Source: Leptodactylus fallax (Eukaryota; Chordata; Amphibia; Anura; Leptodactylidae). From it: 64,000 bases of DNA. The position numbers and the translations under genes are program-made. Of the stretch, positions 11,631 to 23,812 are shown in pieces. The notes under the pieces were generated by a model. That model was given only the letters and a program-made list of their open reading frames with translations, made no database searches and had not been told where the DNA came from. Where the stretch lies: the NCBI GenBank assembly GCA_947044405.1, contig CAMRHE010000017.1, forward strand, positions 11,004,001 to 11,068,000, given 5' to 3'. How positions within the stretch are numbered: the first letter of the stretch is position 1; the number at the start of each line of letters is the position of its first letter.

Positions 11631-12849
11631 GCTCAGAGTGACATCAGATGAGGTATGTCATTGGGCTTCTCAGATCTAGTGACAGGTCCTCTTTAAAGGT
11701 GATGTCCAACATTTGAAAAAGCCTAGGATAAACTGCATAGATATGGACCAATAAATAAGCATCTTGACATAGTTCTTTTTCATTTCCATGGTTTTCCTTT
11801 CATCTTTGGGTCTCTCTTGCTCTGGACTCTCTTAGCTAATAGGTAAGAGTCCTGCAAGGTGGATCTCATCTCTATAAACTCTGACTTCCTAAATGGGGTA
11901 TTCAGGAATCACATGTCGTACTCCATAAGTAATGGAGGAATAAGATCACTGGCCCCAAGCAGTGACATCAATATGGATGGTAGTCATCTAGGCTCATCTG
12001 CCTCGTATGGCATGTCATCCTTGTGGTCTAATCAGCAGGAAACCGTGGGGAAATTTGACATTTTTAGTTATTTTTAATCTATTAAATGACTAAAATATGG
12101 CGGCAGAGCAGCATTTTAATTATCGGCATTATTTACTTTTGAAAACTTTTTTTTATTATAATATATATTTTATTATAAACATCCATTTGGCCCCTTTTCT
12201 CATATTACTTAGACACTTTAAGTGCTTCGTAGACAACAGGAATGAATAGCAGGTTACTTGTTCCCGATGTACTACAGTTTATTAGCCCATGCTGAGAGTT
12301 GTAGTTACATGGGGAGAACAGCAGGTTTCAGATCAGCACCGACACCGAGCATTTGCAAATGTATGAGCAGAAAAAGATTACAGTGCATGTGCAACTGCAA
12401 ATTGTCCCCATCAATGCCGGCATCAGGGGATTTTATTCTGTATTTCCAGTCCTCGCTGGAGACGTGCAGTTCTTTCCCTCTCCGCTGTAGATTATTTGTC
12501 TCAGGGTGCCCCCCTGTGGATCTTGTACTCAGGGTGACCTTAGCAAGGAACGTTTAGTAGTCTCTGCTCAAACACTCTACAATTACACCTTCCTTACACG
12601 GCAGCCCGCATCTGAAATCGCCCTCCTCACTGATCTCTGAGCCCTTCTGTTTCTGCAAAAATATATCTAAATGTAACCGAAGCCTTACTATAACTTGCAG
12701 ACTGCGATGTATGACAGCAGCCAAAACACACCAGCAGCGTTTCCCCTTGCAAATGGTAAAGCAAAAAATATAGAAATATATATTTTTGGCAAAAACATAA
12801 TATAAAAAAAACATATTTTTCATTTTTTTTATTTATTTTTTTTAAAGAA

Positions 12850-14640
12850 AATATACTCTCTAAATTTTACAGAGATAGATTTCTGTCTTAAGAAAGTGTA
12901 TATAATAATTTGGGGTGTGTCCGTTGTCACCCTATAAATCTATGACAATTATTGAATTCCTACAGTAAAAAAAAAAAATCTCTAAAGTTTTAATATTAGC
13001 CATTACAAGACAAAAAATGGGGTGGGTGAGCGCTCCCACTACTGCAGTTTAGGGGGAGTCAACGTAAGACAATCGAATTTGTATAGAAAGATACCAGATA
13101 ATAAGTTGATCACAGTATCTCATTGCTGGGTCCCTCCGTGATCAGCTATAATGTGCAAGGGAAATCACAGCGATTTCCCTGCAGTGCCTCCAGAGGAGAA
13201 ACTAAGTATTACCCTTTTTTTTTTTTTATTGCTAAATTTTACATCTATAGATTTATATCCTAAGAGAGTGCATATCATAGTTAAGAGTATGGAGCTTGGG
13301 CCAATAATAGGGTTCCATAAATATATAAAATAATCCAATAATAAAGATTTATCTAAAGTCTTAAAATTTTAGTACAAGTTAGGAAATGGACTACTAACTA
13401 TGAACAGAGGTCCCAGAGGATAAGCTGATCACACAATGTTTCACTGCTGGGTACCTCAGTGATCAGCTATAGTGTACAGGGGAACTCGCAGCAACTATTC
13501 AATTACCCAGCAGCACCTCTAGAGGAGACACTAAGTATTACATAATATTGACATTAATGAATGGGTTTTCAATGTACCATATAGATGTGCTGGGTCCTCC
13601 AGAGCGAGACTCTTAGTGGTGGACCCCAACTCTATTGTGATTGCTAAATTTACCAATATAGATTTCTATGCTAAGAGAGTATAGATCATAGTTTGAGGTA
13701 TATCTATACCCTATAAACCTACAATAAGCTTGGGCCAAGGGTTTTCCATGAATATATAAATCTGGCTAGGATAACCCTAGAATAAAGACTTTCTTAAGTT
13801 ATTAAAAGACAGGAAGAGGGCGTGGGTGGGCATTCTACTACTGCAATTTAAAGGGGTTGTCAGCGTCAAATAATCTAATTCTAATATAAAGGTCCCAGTT
13901 GACAAGCTGATCCCAGGGTGTCTCATTGCCGAGTCCCTCAGCGATCAGCTATAATATGCAGTGGAACCCACATCAAGTATTCAATTTCCCTACATCGCCT
14001 CCAGAGGAGAAACTAAGTATTACACAGTTCCCATATAAGGCAATAGGTTGTCAATGTAAATACATGTGTCTGTAAGATCCTCTTAGTCTTGCATAGTGAA
14101 CTCCACCTCTAAGTCCCCCAAATTCTTGTTCGGCATATTGGCATGTCACCAGAAGCCAGATATCACCACGTATGCTATTTTTTTGTTTTGTTTTGTTTTT
14201 TTTAAAATGTGCATCCTAAATTTTTGTCCTAAGAGAGTATAGATAATAATTTAAGGAGCATAAACACCCTTGGGCTTGGGCCAATAATCCGGTTCCCCAG
14301 GTATATAGAAATATGGCCAGATATGGACTCTTTAGTTTTAATATAAGTTAAAGACAGGAAATGGGCGTGGGTGAATACATGCTCTACAGTAATTTAAAGG
14401 GGTTGTCAAGTCTTAGATTTTTGAGAGAAAGGGTCATGATAAGACAAAACTCAAGACGGAGTCCCTCAGCGATCAGCTATAATTTGAAGGGGAACCTGCA
14501 GCAACTATTCCATTTCCCTACAGCACCTCCAGAGGAGAAACAAAGTATTACAAAATTTTGTATAAATCAATGGGTTGTCAATTAAAAATATACATATGCT
14601 GAGTTCTCCAGAGAGACACTATTAGTCCTGCTTGGTGGAC
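12850..14640. repeat. Degenerate tandem array of large units (family G)
   Basis: Four diverged repeats share CCTCCAGAGGAGAAACTAAG at about 13187, 13515, 13998 and 14526, and a second block reading CTAAGAGAGTATAGATCATA at about 12890, 13260, 13670 and 14221. Spacing varies from about 330 to 560 bp. GATCAGCTATA and GACAGGAA-GGGCGTGGG also recur. Single copies of the same family lie elsewhere in the window. Confidence 0.75.
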
Positions 14641-14737
14641 CTTAAATTCTTGAATAGGGTATTAAATAGGATATTTTTACTAAACCAGACAAGCCCTATA
14701 ATACACATCACATTTACCATATAGAGACAGAAATCTA

Positions 14738-14968
<231 letters not shown>

Positions 14969-15179
14969 TCAGGATGTTTATCCAGCCATAAAAGGGTGAC
15001 AAAAACTAACAAACAAGTCCAAAGTAATAAAAATAGCCTAAATTAATAAAGCACATGGCCATATAATGGCCATGGAAGAGTTTCCATATCTCCCCTTGAC
15101 GTCATAGATCAGTACAGAGGTGTTTTTGTGTTTTCACTCTGTGTTGTGCGAATGACAAAAATAAACTCCAAAGCAATTT

Positions 15180-15635
15180 GTGTTTTCCAGAAACAGCGCC
15201 ACTCTTGGATTGTGTCTTGTATTGCAGCTCAGTCCCAATAACTTAACCAGGTTGTACCCACTTTGAAGTTATTCCCTTATCGAAAGTGTAGGGGATATCC
15301 TAATAACTACTGGAGAAACTCACCAATCCAGAGAATGGGGTCTGATTTCTTCATCCTCATGGCCCTGCTGCTCAATCCATTCTGTACGGGAGCGCCAGAA
15401 ATAGAGTACGGAGCTCAGCTATCTCTGACAATCCCATAGAGAATGAATGGAGTGGCAGGGTGCATATTATCCAGACCCCCATTCTCTAGATCATGGGAGG
15501 GGGTCTCAGAGGTCACACCCTGATCATGAAGTTATCCCCTAACTTCAAAAGCTGGTATAACCCCTTTAAATGGAGCTGAGTTGTAATACCCCATACAGCC
15601 TGTGGACAAGAGTGGCGCTGTTCCTAGAAAATAAA
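15180..15635. repeat. Family A MITE interrupted by a family F MITE
   Basis: The left part holds AACAGCGCCACTCTTG and TTGCAGCTCAGTCCC. The right part holds GAGCTGAGTTGTAATACC and ACAAGAGTGGCGCTGTT, which is its inverted partner. The insertion at 15247-15565 separates the two. Confidence 0.75.
15243..15569. mobile_element. Family F MITE with TTAA target duplication
   Basis: TTAA lies at 15243-15246 and 15566-15569. The ends are inverted repeats: CCAGGTTGTACCCACTTTGA on the left and, as reverse complement of the right end, AGGGGTTATACCAGC-TTTGA. CAGAGAATGGGG and CCCCATTCTCT form inner arms. It sits inside a family A copy. Confidence 0.8.
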
Positions 15636-15689
15636 TACATTTTTTCTAATTTCATATACTCTCTAAGGTTTCTCATAAATTTCAGTATA

Positions 15690-15906
15690 AGGCTGCATTC
15701 ACACTACCATCAGCATTTCTGAGAGACTGCACAGCAGAATAGTGCAGCATGCAGTGGTGTTATTCCCAGCATAACAATATCGGACTAAAATGGACCCCAT
15801 CATAAGTCAGTGTGGTCTGTCGGGCGCCATTATTACCAGCCATGTGACAGATCTGGCACTGCTGTCATGGTTTCCATTACAAAAGCGGTGTGAACAGAGC
15901 CTTAAA
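15690..15906. repeat. hAT-like MITE
   Basis: The ends are imperfect inverted repeats, AAGGCTGCATTCACAC and GTGTGAACAGAGCCTT. The class assignment rests on the appearance of the termini only. Confidence 0.5.
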
Positions 15907-16038
15907 CGCTTCTTCCACTTTTATCCATAGATACATCAGGATTTTCAGAGTTGGATTAATGGAATTTTTACGATAAATCTATTTTGTTTCTTATCCTTAT
16001 AGTCTATACAAGCCGCGGTACTAGTCAGGATTACTTAC

Positions 16039-16096
16039 TCTACATAGTAGACTCCATAAACAGGATCTTCTATCTTCTCCCACCCAGCAGGCAATT
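16039..16096 (-). CDS. MAGI1: MAGI1 exon: N-terminal half of WW2
   Basis: This 58-nt exon enters in phase 1 and leaves in phase 2. The acceptor is TTTAATTCTTAG and the donor GTAAGTAA. It encodes LPAGWEKIEDPVYGVYYV, the first half of WW domain 2 with its first Trp. It ends inside an Asp codon (GA), at the same place in the domain as the intron in WW1. Confidence 0.95.
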
Positions 16097-17070
16097 CTAA
16101 GAATTAAAGGGGAAAAATGGATTATACAATACTATATCAATATCACACCTAAAATGTATAAATCTGGCTGAAAATCACAGGTATATGCGTTGTCAATGAA
16201 AACAGGAATTGGATAGAGATCAGCGTCGCTGGATAGTAGAATTGCCGCTTATTTCTATTGTGCATTGTTGAAACAAGTCAATTCCTTGAAGTCTAGCAGC
16301 CATTTTTTCAAGCTATATCTAATCTTATATTATGTCTGTTATGTTATTATTAATGCTGGAGTGGCTATAGATATAGCAAACTTTAAATTGACATATATCA
16401 CGACACAGCAATCGTAACGTTGACATCTGTAATGACATACAATGTGTTAAACTTAAAGTTTGCTGCATCTGTACTAGTAATAAGTATGGCTATGCTTTCC
16501 TGCCACTAAATCTTCAATCGGCACTGAGGATGTGGATGGGAGTCAGTATCTTTATAGATTTTTTTTTTTTCCCTAATAATTTCATATTATTTAGGATTTT
16601 TGCAGAGCTGAAACAAGTAATATTATAAACCCAGAAAATGTAGTAAGTTGTGTGTCAATGTAGTACCTTCTATAAGCCTGTAGGTGGCACCAGCTTATAC
16701 TAACAAGATTGTGTTACATGCAGTGTCTATTCTAGCCTTGTGTCCATGCAGAAACTGAATGACAGGGGATTTATTAAGAGGATGCAGCGCCCTCCTTGTA
16801 TCTTCTCACACCCCCTCATATAGGCTCCAAGTAGCTGCGTCTGCTGGTATATGTAGTCCACTTACACAACTATTGATAACATGGCATATATGCATGTCTG
16901 TTTGGGTACATTTTTACCTTCCCTGTTAAATATCAATTCTCGAGGGTCATTTGTTAGAAGGCTGCATTGTGTAGTTCTTCCTGGAAATATTTGATTAATG
17001 TGACAACTGGGCATTACCATTTCCTTGTGAAAAGATGTGTCCATATATAGCCCAACGTTGTTAGCAACGA

Positions 17071-17385
17071 TTAAAGGGGTTTTCTGGGACTTGTTGTCCT
17101 TACTATAGGTCATCACTAGTAGATCAGAGGGGTCCAACATCCAGGACCCTCACCAAACAGCGGCGGACTGCAACACTTACAAGTTGTGGCGATGATGCCA
17201 CGTTCATCGGTCACATGATACAGCGATAACTCAGTCCTATTCAAGTGAATAAGGCTGAACTGTAATCCAACCACAACCCAAATACTAAAGCCTCTTCAAT
17301 AAGCTGATCTGTGTGGGTCCTGGGTGTCGGACCTTCACAAATCACATATCAATAACCTATCCTAAGACCTGTAAAACCCTAGATA
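17071..17385. repeat. Family I MITE
   Basis: It starts TTAAAGGGGTTTTCTGGGAC and has GGGGTCCAACATCCAGGACC with an inverted partner, GGGTCCTGGGTGTCGGACC. The right end is degenerate. Confidence 0.65.
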
Positions 17386-18330
17386 AGCCCCAGTGATGAG
17401 GCAAGTTGTAAAACCTAGTTGCTAGTTTGTTCTTACATTTCTAGGAAGAGTAAAAAAGAGGGAGAGAACTGGAGGTCCCCATTAAGGACCACACAGCAGA
17501 GCTAGAGGTCCTTTTTACTACAGCACAGAGACGACCTAGAGGTCCTCTCCACTGATCACACAGTTGCATGGTCCTCCCAGACACTGTATAGATGCACGCA
17601 TAGTCCCTACAGGGCCATATTACAAGCTAATACAGCCTGACATTCTGCCATACGGTGCCATATCTCCCCTAGAAGCAATGACTTTAGGGAAGAAAGCCTC
17701 TAGAATGCGCCATACAATCAGATGCATATGGAGGTACAGTATGGGCCTAGAGCAGTCCGCAGGCATTGCGTTAAAGATCCACGATAACCCACAGCTCCCT
17801 AATACAGCCATATGTAAGAGCGCTATCAGGCGGTATTACTATATAGCAGGAATTACATTTATTTCAGCAAGTTCTCCAAATCCTAGCACACAGACCTGCA
17901 CAATGTTGCTGTGTGTGGGTAACAGGAAAGTACAGAATACACATTTACACAGTAATATTAGCAGATTTCATCCGTTCTGCCATAAGGGTAGGAAACCGCG
18001 CAGTCTAAACTCCAGCACCACACAAAACACACACCGACTAATTAGAAGATGTTTCCATCGCCGTTTGGCTGCGGACCAGAGGCAAAACCCACTGCCATAT
18101 TTACAGAGTCTGTCATCTAACAAGACGGGTGACTAAATAGTTTATTAGAGGCAAGTGGATAGGATATAGGGGAAGATTGCAATATTTAATGGGGTCTCCC
18201 ATGAACATAATATTTAAATTTGTAGACAAAAGTTAAATCATTAAAAATTTTGCAGCGTTTTAAAGATTTTGCTCTATTGTCTTGATCGGTTGCCAATGGA
18301 TAGGACCATGAATGCCTATAATCGAAAACC

Positions 18331-18880
18331 CAGCCATGATGTCCTTATTGTGGTCGGGTTATCTTCTCATACATGTAGTGTCCTCCTGATAACCAGCCAT
18401 GATGTCCTTATTGTGATCGGGTTATCTTCTCATACATGTAGTGTCCTCCTAATAACCAGCCATGATGTCCTTATTGTGGTCAGGTTATCTTCTCATACAT
18501 GTAGTGTCCTCCTGATAACCAGCCATGATGTCCTTATTGTGGTCAGGTTATCTTCTCATACATGTAGTGTCCTCCTGATAACCAGCCATGATGTCCTTAT
18601 TGTGGTCGGGTTATCTTCTCATCCATGTAGTGTCCTCCTGATAACCAGTCCATGATGTCCTTATTGCGGGGGGGGCACCTGGCCAGGTTATCTTCTCATA
18701 CATGTAGTGTCCTCCTGATAACCAGCCATGATGTCCTTATTGTGGTCGGGTTATCTTCTCATACATGTAGTGTCCCCTCCTGATAACCAGCCATGATGTC
18801 CTTATTGTGGTCGGGTTATCTTCTCATCCATGTAGTGTCCTCCTGATAACCAGCCATGATGTCCGTATTGTAGTCAGGTT
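18331..18880 (+). repeat. 63-bp minisatellite, about 8.5 units
   Basis: The unit contains CCAGCCATGATGTCCTTATT, GTGGTC-GGTTATCTTCTCAT and ACATGTAGTGTCCTCCTGAT. Copies start near 18330, 18393, 18456, 18519, 18582, 18645, 18723, 18788 and 18850. Since 63 is a multiple of three, the first units read as an open frame with a 21-residue period. That frame is a by-product. Confidence 0.95.
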
Positions 18881-18932
18881 ATCAGGAGGGCACTACATGT
18901 ATGAGAAGATAACCTGACCACAATACGGACAT
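18859..18932. repeat. Fold-back at the end of the 63-bp array
   Basis: ATGTCCGTATTG-AGTCAGG at 18859-18883 is repeated in inverted form at 18908-18932 with one mismatch. The variant CCGTATTG (instead of CCTTATTG) occurs only in the last direct unit and this inverted copy. Confidence 0.9.
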
Positions 18933-20073
18933 TACAGCTTGTTATCTTTTCACATATGTAGTGTCCCTCCTGATAACCCAACCACAATAAGTACATCATG
19001 GCTGGGTTTATGACAGCTCATATAAAATATGACTTTTTTTTCTCTTAGACCCAAGCACCCAAAGCTCAAAATGTCCCTTTGCCCCAAAGGAGGAAACAAG
19101 GCCATTACTATGATAGTGACTGGGGGAACCCAATATGGATTTCGCATTGGAGCACATAAGATGTTTAGGATAATAATTCATGTAGAATAAATTTGCTGGG
19201 TTGGTGTAAAGTGTAATAAAATTTGCATTTACATAAATTATAAAATCAGCCGTCATGGATCATAGCCATGGATTATAATCAATTATATCATCTGTGTTGT
19301 TACGGCAAGAAAAAAAAAAAATACAGCAGGGACACAAGATGAATTTGTTTGAGGGTCAGAGGTTGATTTTTGTTTTACGTTCTGCAACATTATCAGGCCA
19401 AACACATTGTGTATGCGGAGCCTCCGATGGCAACTTCGTGACGTGCGATAAATCATGTTTAATTCTCTATAACCTCCCTGAATGTATCAATATTAAAACG
19501 CATTGAAGCACCACAAAATTTGCAGAGCTCCTACATAATAGCGTAATAAATAGAAAACTAGGAAAAAAATTTTAGGTAATTGCTGAGGAAGGGCCTTGTT
19601 TTTTGATCAGGGTAAATATATTAGAAATGGGGTTAACACACATATATACCAAATCTGGCTCTCTCATGGTTAGCATATTGTAGAAGATCTCTATAGACTG
19701 CTGGGAACCAGCTCATTGCTAAGGTCAAGGGGTTACAAGGCTCCTTAAAGCACAACGGCCCCTTCACTATTTTCCTGTCGCAGCGTTACTCCCGTCCTGG
19801 GGCTATGCAAGTGCTGCAACCAACTTCTAGGGGCCATTCAGTAGGAGTTTTTTGCCTTCTTGTTCTCCATCTTTGAGTTTACCAGGGTATTTCCATCTGG
19901 GATGTTTAGTGCATATCCAGAGAATATGCCCTAAATATACCATAGATGCGAGTCCCATACTTATCTCAAGGGTCCCCTGACCATCCCTTTTTTAGTCATG
20001 AATAGAGAGGCGGCCATACTGTCTCCTACCTAGACTCCATTAACCTAGTCTATGGATATTCTTTCTTGAAGGG

Positions 20074-20352
20074 AGTGTGTCAACAAAACCCAGGATATCA
20101 GCCCAGCCCAGCAGATAGATAGGTTAGGTTCACCTAAATCAAACTGTGTTTTTACCCTTGTGAATGCGCTTTGAAGCAATGCGGGTGTTGCGACTTACCT
20201 CTTTGGAGCAATGACAATGCCCTTGTTGAGTTAATTTGCATACTGACCAAAATGGCAATATCTTGTCAGCGGAAGCCGCGATTCACAAGGTGATCGTAAC
20301 CTATCTGTCTGCAGGGCTGGGTTATATTCTGGGTTCCGGTGACTCTCTTTAA
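20074..20352. mobile_element. Family C MITE, single-unit copy
   Basis: The left end has CCCAGCCCAGCAGATAGATA and GGTTAGGTTCACC. The right end has the inverse GGTGATCGTAACCTATCTGT, CTGCAGGGCTGGG, and finally CTCTCTTTAA. The inner CTCTTTGGAGCAATGA is shared with the expanded copy at 9713-10850. Confidence 0.8.
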
Positions 20353-20815
20353 AGGATGATATAGCCCCTTATTTTTGCTCTACTATCCATATTTTCTTCC
20401 AAAATTCCACATTTATTGCCAGTTCTATATAAAATAATCTGCGCACAGTGTGTTAGTGTTAGTTCGGGTTAGTGGTTATTTTAGTTCAGGTGTAGACAGG
20501 CTACTGCATGCAAGACAATGAAGAATAATGAAGAAGTGTTCTCTTTTATCAGGAAGAATCTGTCACCTCTCCTGACATGTCCGTCTTCGTAAATACTTGT
20601 ATATGAAATAACAATTTTGGAGCAATTTTTTTTTTTTTTTTTTTTACACCTCTGCATTGTGCAATTCCCCTGTTATTCCTCCTGTAAACTTATCAATCAA
20701 GTGACAAAAAGGAGCTACCTTTACCCAAAAGTTGCATCCACTTACAGTCTGATAATGTCAGATTAGTGCTGGACAATGATAGTCTGTGTGGAGAGTGGAA
20801 GCACCTAGTTGTCAG

Positions 20816-21114
20816 TTAAAGGGACTGTCTAGCAGATTGATTTTTTGTAAGACTCAAAGTGGCATAGAAATCCAAAAGAAGCCATATGCCCCTCCACTAC
20901 CATGCTGATGCACCCCAGACCCCCCGCTCTTTGCTTCCTGGTTCTTCTCAACACAAACAGGAAATGCCTGCTCAGCCAATCACAGCGGCAGCAGTGACGT
21001 CCCTTACCCGGTGGCTGGCATTTCCTGTGTGTTGAGACTAGGAAGTATAGACCAGGCATCACAGCAGGAGCAACAGGGATCAGTGAAGGTGAGGATGACG
21101 ACTTTGCTCTTTAA
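20816..21114. mobile_element. Family J MITE with TTAA at both ends
   Basis: TTAA lies at 20816-20819 (TTAAAGGGACTGTC) and at 21111-21114. AACACAAACAGGAAATGCC and GGCATTTCCTGTGTGTT are inverted arms. A second copy is at 27051-27356. Confidence 0.75.
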
Positions 21115-22160
21115 CGGGGTTGTCCAGTTGCAGAAAAATATAAAGTTGCCACAGGCAGATATATATGGAAAAAGAGGAGTACTTAACTCCAAAATACCCC
21201 AAAATACCTGTGCTACTCCCCGCTGGGGTTCGCTGACTGGACTGTACCAGTTATGTCACACGGATGATCTAGGACTGCTGCAGTCAAGCACTGTAGTCAA
21301 GGCTGTAGAGATCTCTTGGGATTGACAGGTCTGCAGCAATGACGTCACATCAACATCAGAGCGACGACCGTTTAATGTGTTTAGGGCTTCACGAAAGCTG
21401 GTGTCAGATCTTGGAAGAAATAAGTGGTGGGTATCATCTTGCCAAGCATGAATAAATTTTGCTGGACGAGGAGAGACAGTGGCTGACCAAGTCATTGGCC
21501 GACGGCTAAGTATATAATGATTATGGACGGCCTATAGGTATAGGTATACAGGGTGCAGAGGTAGCAATTTTTAAATCAGCTCTGGAGCCTAAGGAGGCCC
21601 AAAGGTCTCTCTACAGCTTAAGACTACACCAGTATAGATAGACAGCACATGATAAATGGGTGCCCCATTATATATTTTGCATTGGGGCCCAGGAGCTTCA
21701 CGTTATGCCTCTGTTCATGAGAAAAACACAGAAACGGCTCAACATAAAGCTCTGAAAGAAAATGCTCCAAAATTGTTATTTCATGTGGAATACAATTATT
21801 TACTAAGATAAATCTGTCAGGATAGTGAAAAGACCCCATTTATGTCATCCTAACAAAACAGCTGAAATCTGATAGTAAAAGCCACAAAGACAGAGAAAAG
21901 CAACAGCAAATGGAAAAAAATGTTAATTTTGAAAATGAGAAAAACATAGCTGCATGGTCACATGATGCTTTTTGACCAACCACATTTAGTGCTTCCATAC
22001 ACTATACAGCCAGGCAATGCGTCACGGAAATACATTTTCTATCCATGTCTGTAATTGAGCAATACATTTTCGTCTCCTTGAGATGCCTTAAAGTCATACA
22101 CAGTAGAATATCAGGTTTGCAGCCAACAAAGGGTAATAAAAATGAAGGAGGACAAATTAC

Positions 22161-22199
22161 CTAGTTCACTGTCCAGTTCCTCGGTGTGGACCCCTTCTT
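22161..22199 (-). CDS. MAGI1: MAGI1 microexon between the WW domains (36 or 39 nt)
   Basis: The exon encodes EGVHTEELDSEL between WW1 and WW2. The acceptor is a NAGNAG tandem (GAGAAG). Using the second AG gives a 36-nt exon starting at 22196 (EGV). Using the first AG gives a 39-nt exon starting at 22199 with one extra Glu (EEGV). Both keep the frame. The donor is GTAATTTG. Phase 1 at both ends means skipping would remove 12 or 13 acidic residues without a frameshift. The peptide matches remembered mammalian MAGI1, where the shorter form is familiar. Confidence 0.9.
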   Translation of the reverse strand, partial: KKGSTPRNWTVN

Positions 22200-22885
22200 C
22201 TCCAAGGCAAGAGCAGTAAATGAGACAGAGAGATTAAAAGAAAATAAATTCAGACACCGACACCAAGTTGGAAACCCCATAAAAACCTTAGAACCCATAT
22301 AATAGGTTGATACCATCTAATCTAGGATACAAAGAATCATGGGATGGAATTTGTGTGTTGACCATTGAGTTTCCCAGTGTGGATCTAGAAAAAGTCTTAA
22401 AATAATTCTGACCCAAATTATTCAATTTGCCAAATTTAAAACTGGGTCTGGGAAATACAGAAATTGAAGTTCAAATTTCTAGAATTTTAAAAAAAATATA
22501 TTAGTCACTTAAGAGGGGTTTGGCCAAATTCTGAAACAAAAAATTGGTAGATTTTCCATTGATGGTCAAATAAGCAGTCAAAAAGTTGTGGATTATGATT
22601 CTGTATGTTTTTCTACCTATTCTTAACTTATAAATTATATACTAAATGTATTTAAAAGGAGTTGGCCAATTCATTTATTTTCTTAAAAAGGTGAGAATGG
22701 CGTAAAATAAAATTTGCTAATTTTTTTGTCTAAATTCTAAGAGATTCGAACTTTAGTTTACTCATAGGTATGTCCTAAAAATACAAATGTACTTGTAGAG
22801 GAAAAAAATATCCTAAATTAGAGAGAATCAACCTGTAAACAGAATAGAACAATCCTAGATGCTGAGAATTCCACCCATAGTCTAC

Positions 22886-22946
22886 GGCAGTGGTCTCCAC
22901 CCTTGGGTTCTCCAGCTAGAGAGTCTCTGGTTGGAGACCACTGGTC
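22886..22946. repeat. Small inverted-repeat element
   Basis: CAGTGGTCTCCA and TGGAGACCACTG are perfect 12-bp inverted ends around a centre of about 35 bases. Similar AGCAGTGGTTCCC starts at 59134, which suggests a dispersed, possibly hAT-like, family. Confidence 0.55.
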
Positions 22947-23439
22947 TTACAGCATTATGTGACCTTGCATTTTGCTGTAAAAGAAATGTTATTGCCATAA
23001 AATAAATTCAGTATAAACCACCATAAATCCCAGGACCGGGGCTATATTTTTAACTGATCCTCTTACTTGGCACAAAGTAGAAAAAAAATCCCAAAATGAT
23101 CTATTATGGTATTAATACTTTTATATGTTGTTATCCAAAAACTATACTATAATCATTCAGACAAATGAAAGGTTAGTAGGAATGAGACAATGAACACACA
23201 ATGAAGGGAAAAATATGATCCAAAGAGACCCAAACTTCTATGGACTTTGGCAGGGAATTTTTTGTAAACGAATAAATCCGTCTAGTCTAAAGGGATTGAA
23301 CAAGAACAGAAATATATGGCTGCTATCTCAGAAAACAGACACAACCCATGGACCGGGGTGGTGCCATTTCTCATCAGATTGAAATCTTACAACTCTTAAA
23401 GATTCAGGTAACCTGCCAAATGCATTTCTACCAGGACTC

Positions 23440-23812
23440 TTTTTAAACCACCTCCAGTACCGGCAACTCTTTCCATCCTACAATAGGCTCCGTTCCACTG
23501 TTTCCAGCACAGTTGGCATTTTCTCTCTAGTCCCCATCATTCCTGATCAACCATTAGTTTCAGCACCAAACATGACAATTATTCTCTCTACTGTCAGGTG
23601 GGCGGTCCTTGTCTTTCTGCTCCAGCCCAGAGCCGCCCACCTGACAGAGCTTAATTATCTTATTGGGTGTTGAAACTAAGAGTACTGATTGCTCAAGAAA
23701 GGTGGGGGCTAAAGAAATAATTTGTTCCAACTGTGCTGGAATCAGTGGAGTGAAGCCTATTAATGGATGCAAACAGTTGGAGTTACTGGAGGTGGTGAAA
23801 GATTCTCTTTAA
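23440..23812. mobile_element. Family E MITE
   Basis: CACCTCCAGTA near the left end and TACTGGAGGTGGTG near the right end are inverted. CACTG-TTCCAGCACAGTTGG pairs with CAACTGTGCTGGAATCAGTG. An inner palindrome is GTCAGGTGGGCGG/CCGCCCACCTGAC. The right end is CTCTTTAA at 23805-23812. Other copies are at 30951-31245 and 58460-58885. Confidence 0.8.

Larger units (their letters stand above)
18185..19020. mobile_element. Family D MITE with an expanded centre
   Basis: The left flank (CATGAACATAATATTTAAAT, then TTGTCTTGATCGGTTGCCAA) matches, in reverse orientation, the single copy at 59607-59967. The centre has expanded into 63-bp tandem units. The expected right terminus is not visible, so the end is approximate. 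Confidence 0.7.
16097..22160 (-). other. MAGI1 intron between microexon and WW2
   Basis: It contains MITEs and the 63-bp minisatellite listed separately. An oligo-T run lies at 16559-16570 and another at about 20628-20645. Nothing was recognised in 16100-17070, 17390-18180 (apart from a meaningless 190-codon ORF), 19040-20070, 20355-20815 and 21120-22160. Confidence 0.8.

Noticed and set aside
17564..18136. 190-codon open frame
   Set aside because: It has no recognisable domain or family, no splice context, and lies in an intron on the opposite strand to MAGI1. Its composition looks like translated intron.
18269..18655. 128-codon frame with a 21-residue repeat
   Set aside because: The period is just the 63-bp minisatellite, a multiple of three. 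The same family is non-coding in its single copy at 59607-59967.
18331..18880. Possible CRISPR array
   Set aside because: Units are contiguous 63-bp copies with no unique spacers, in a vertebrate intron.
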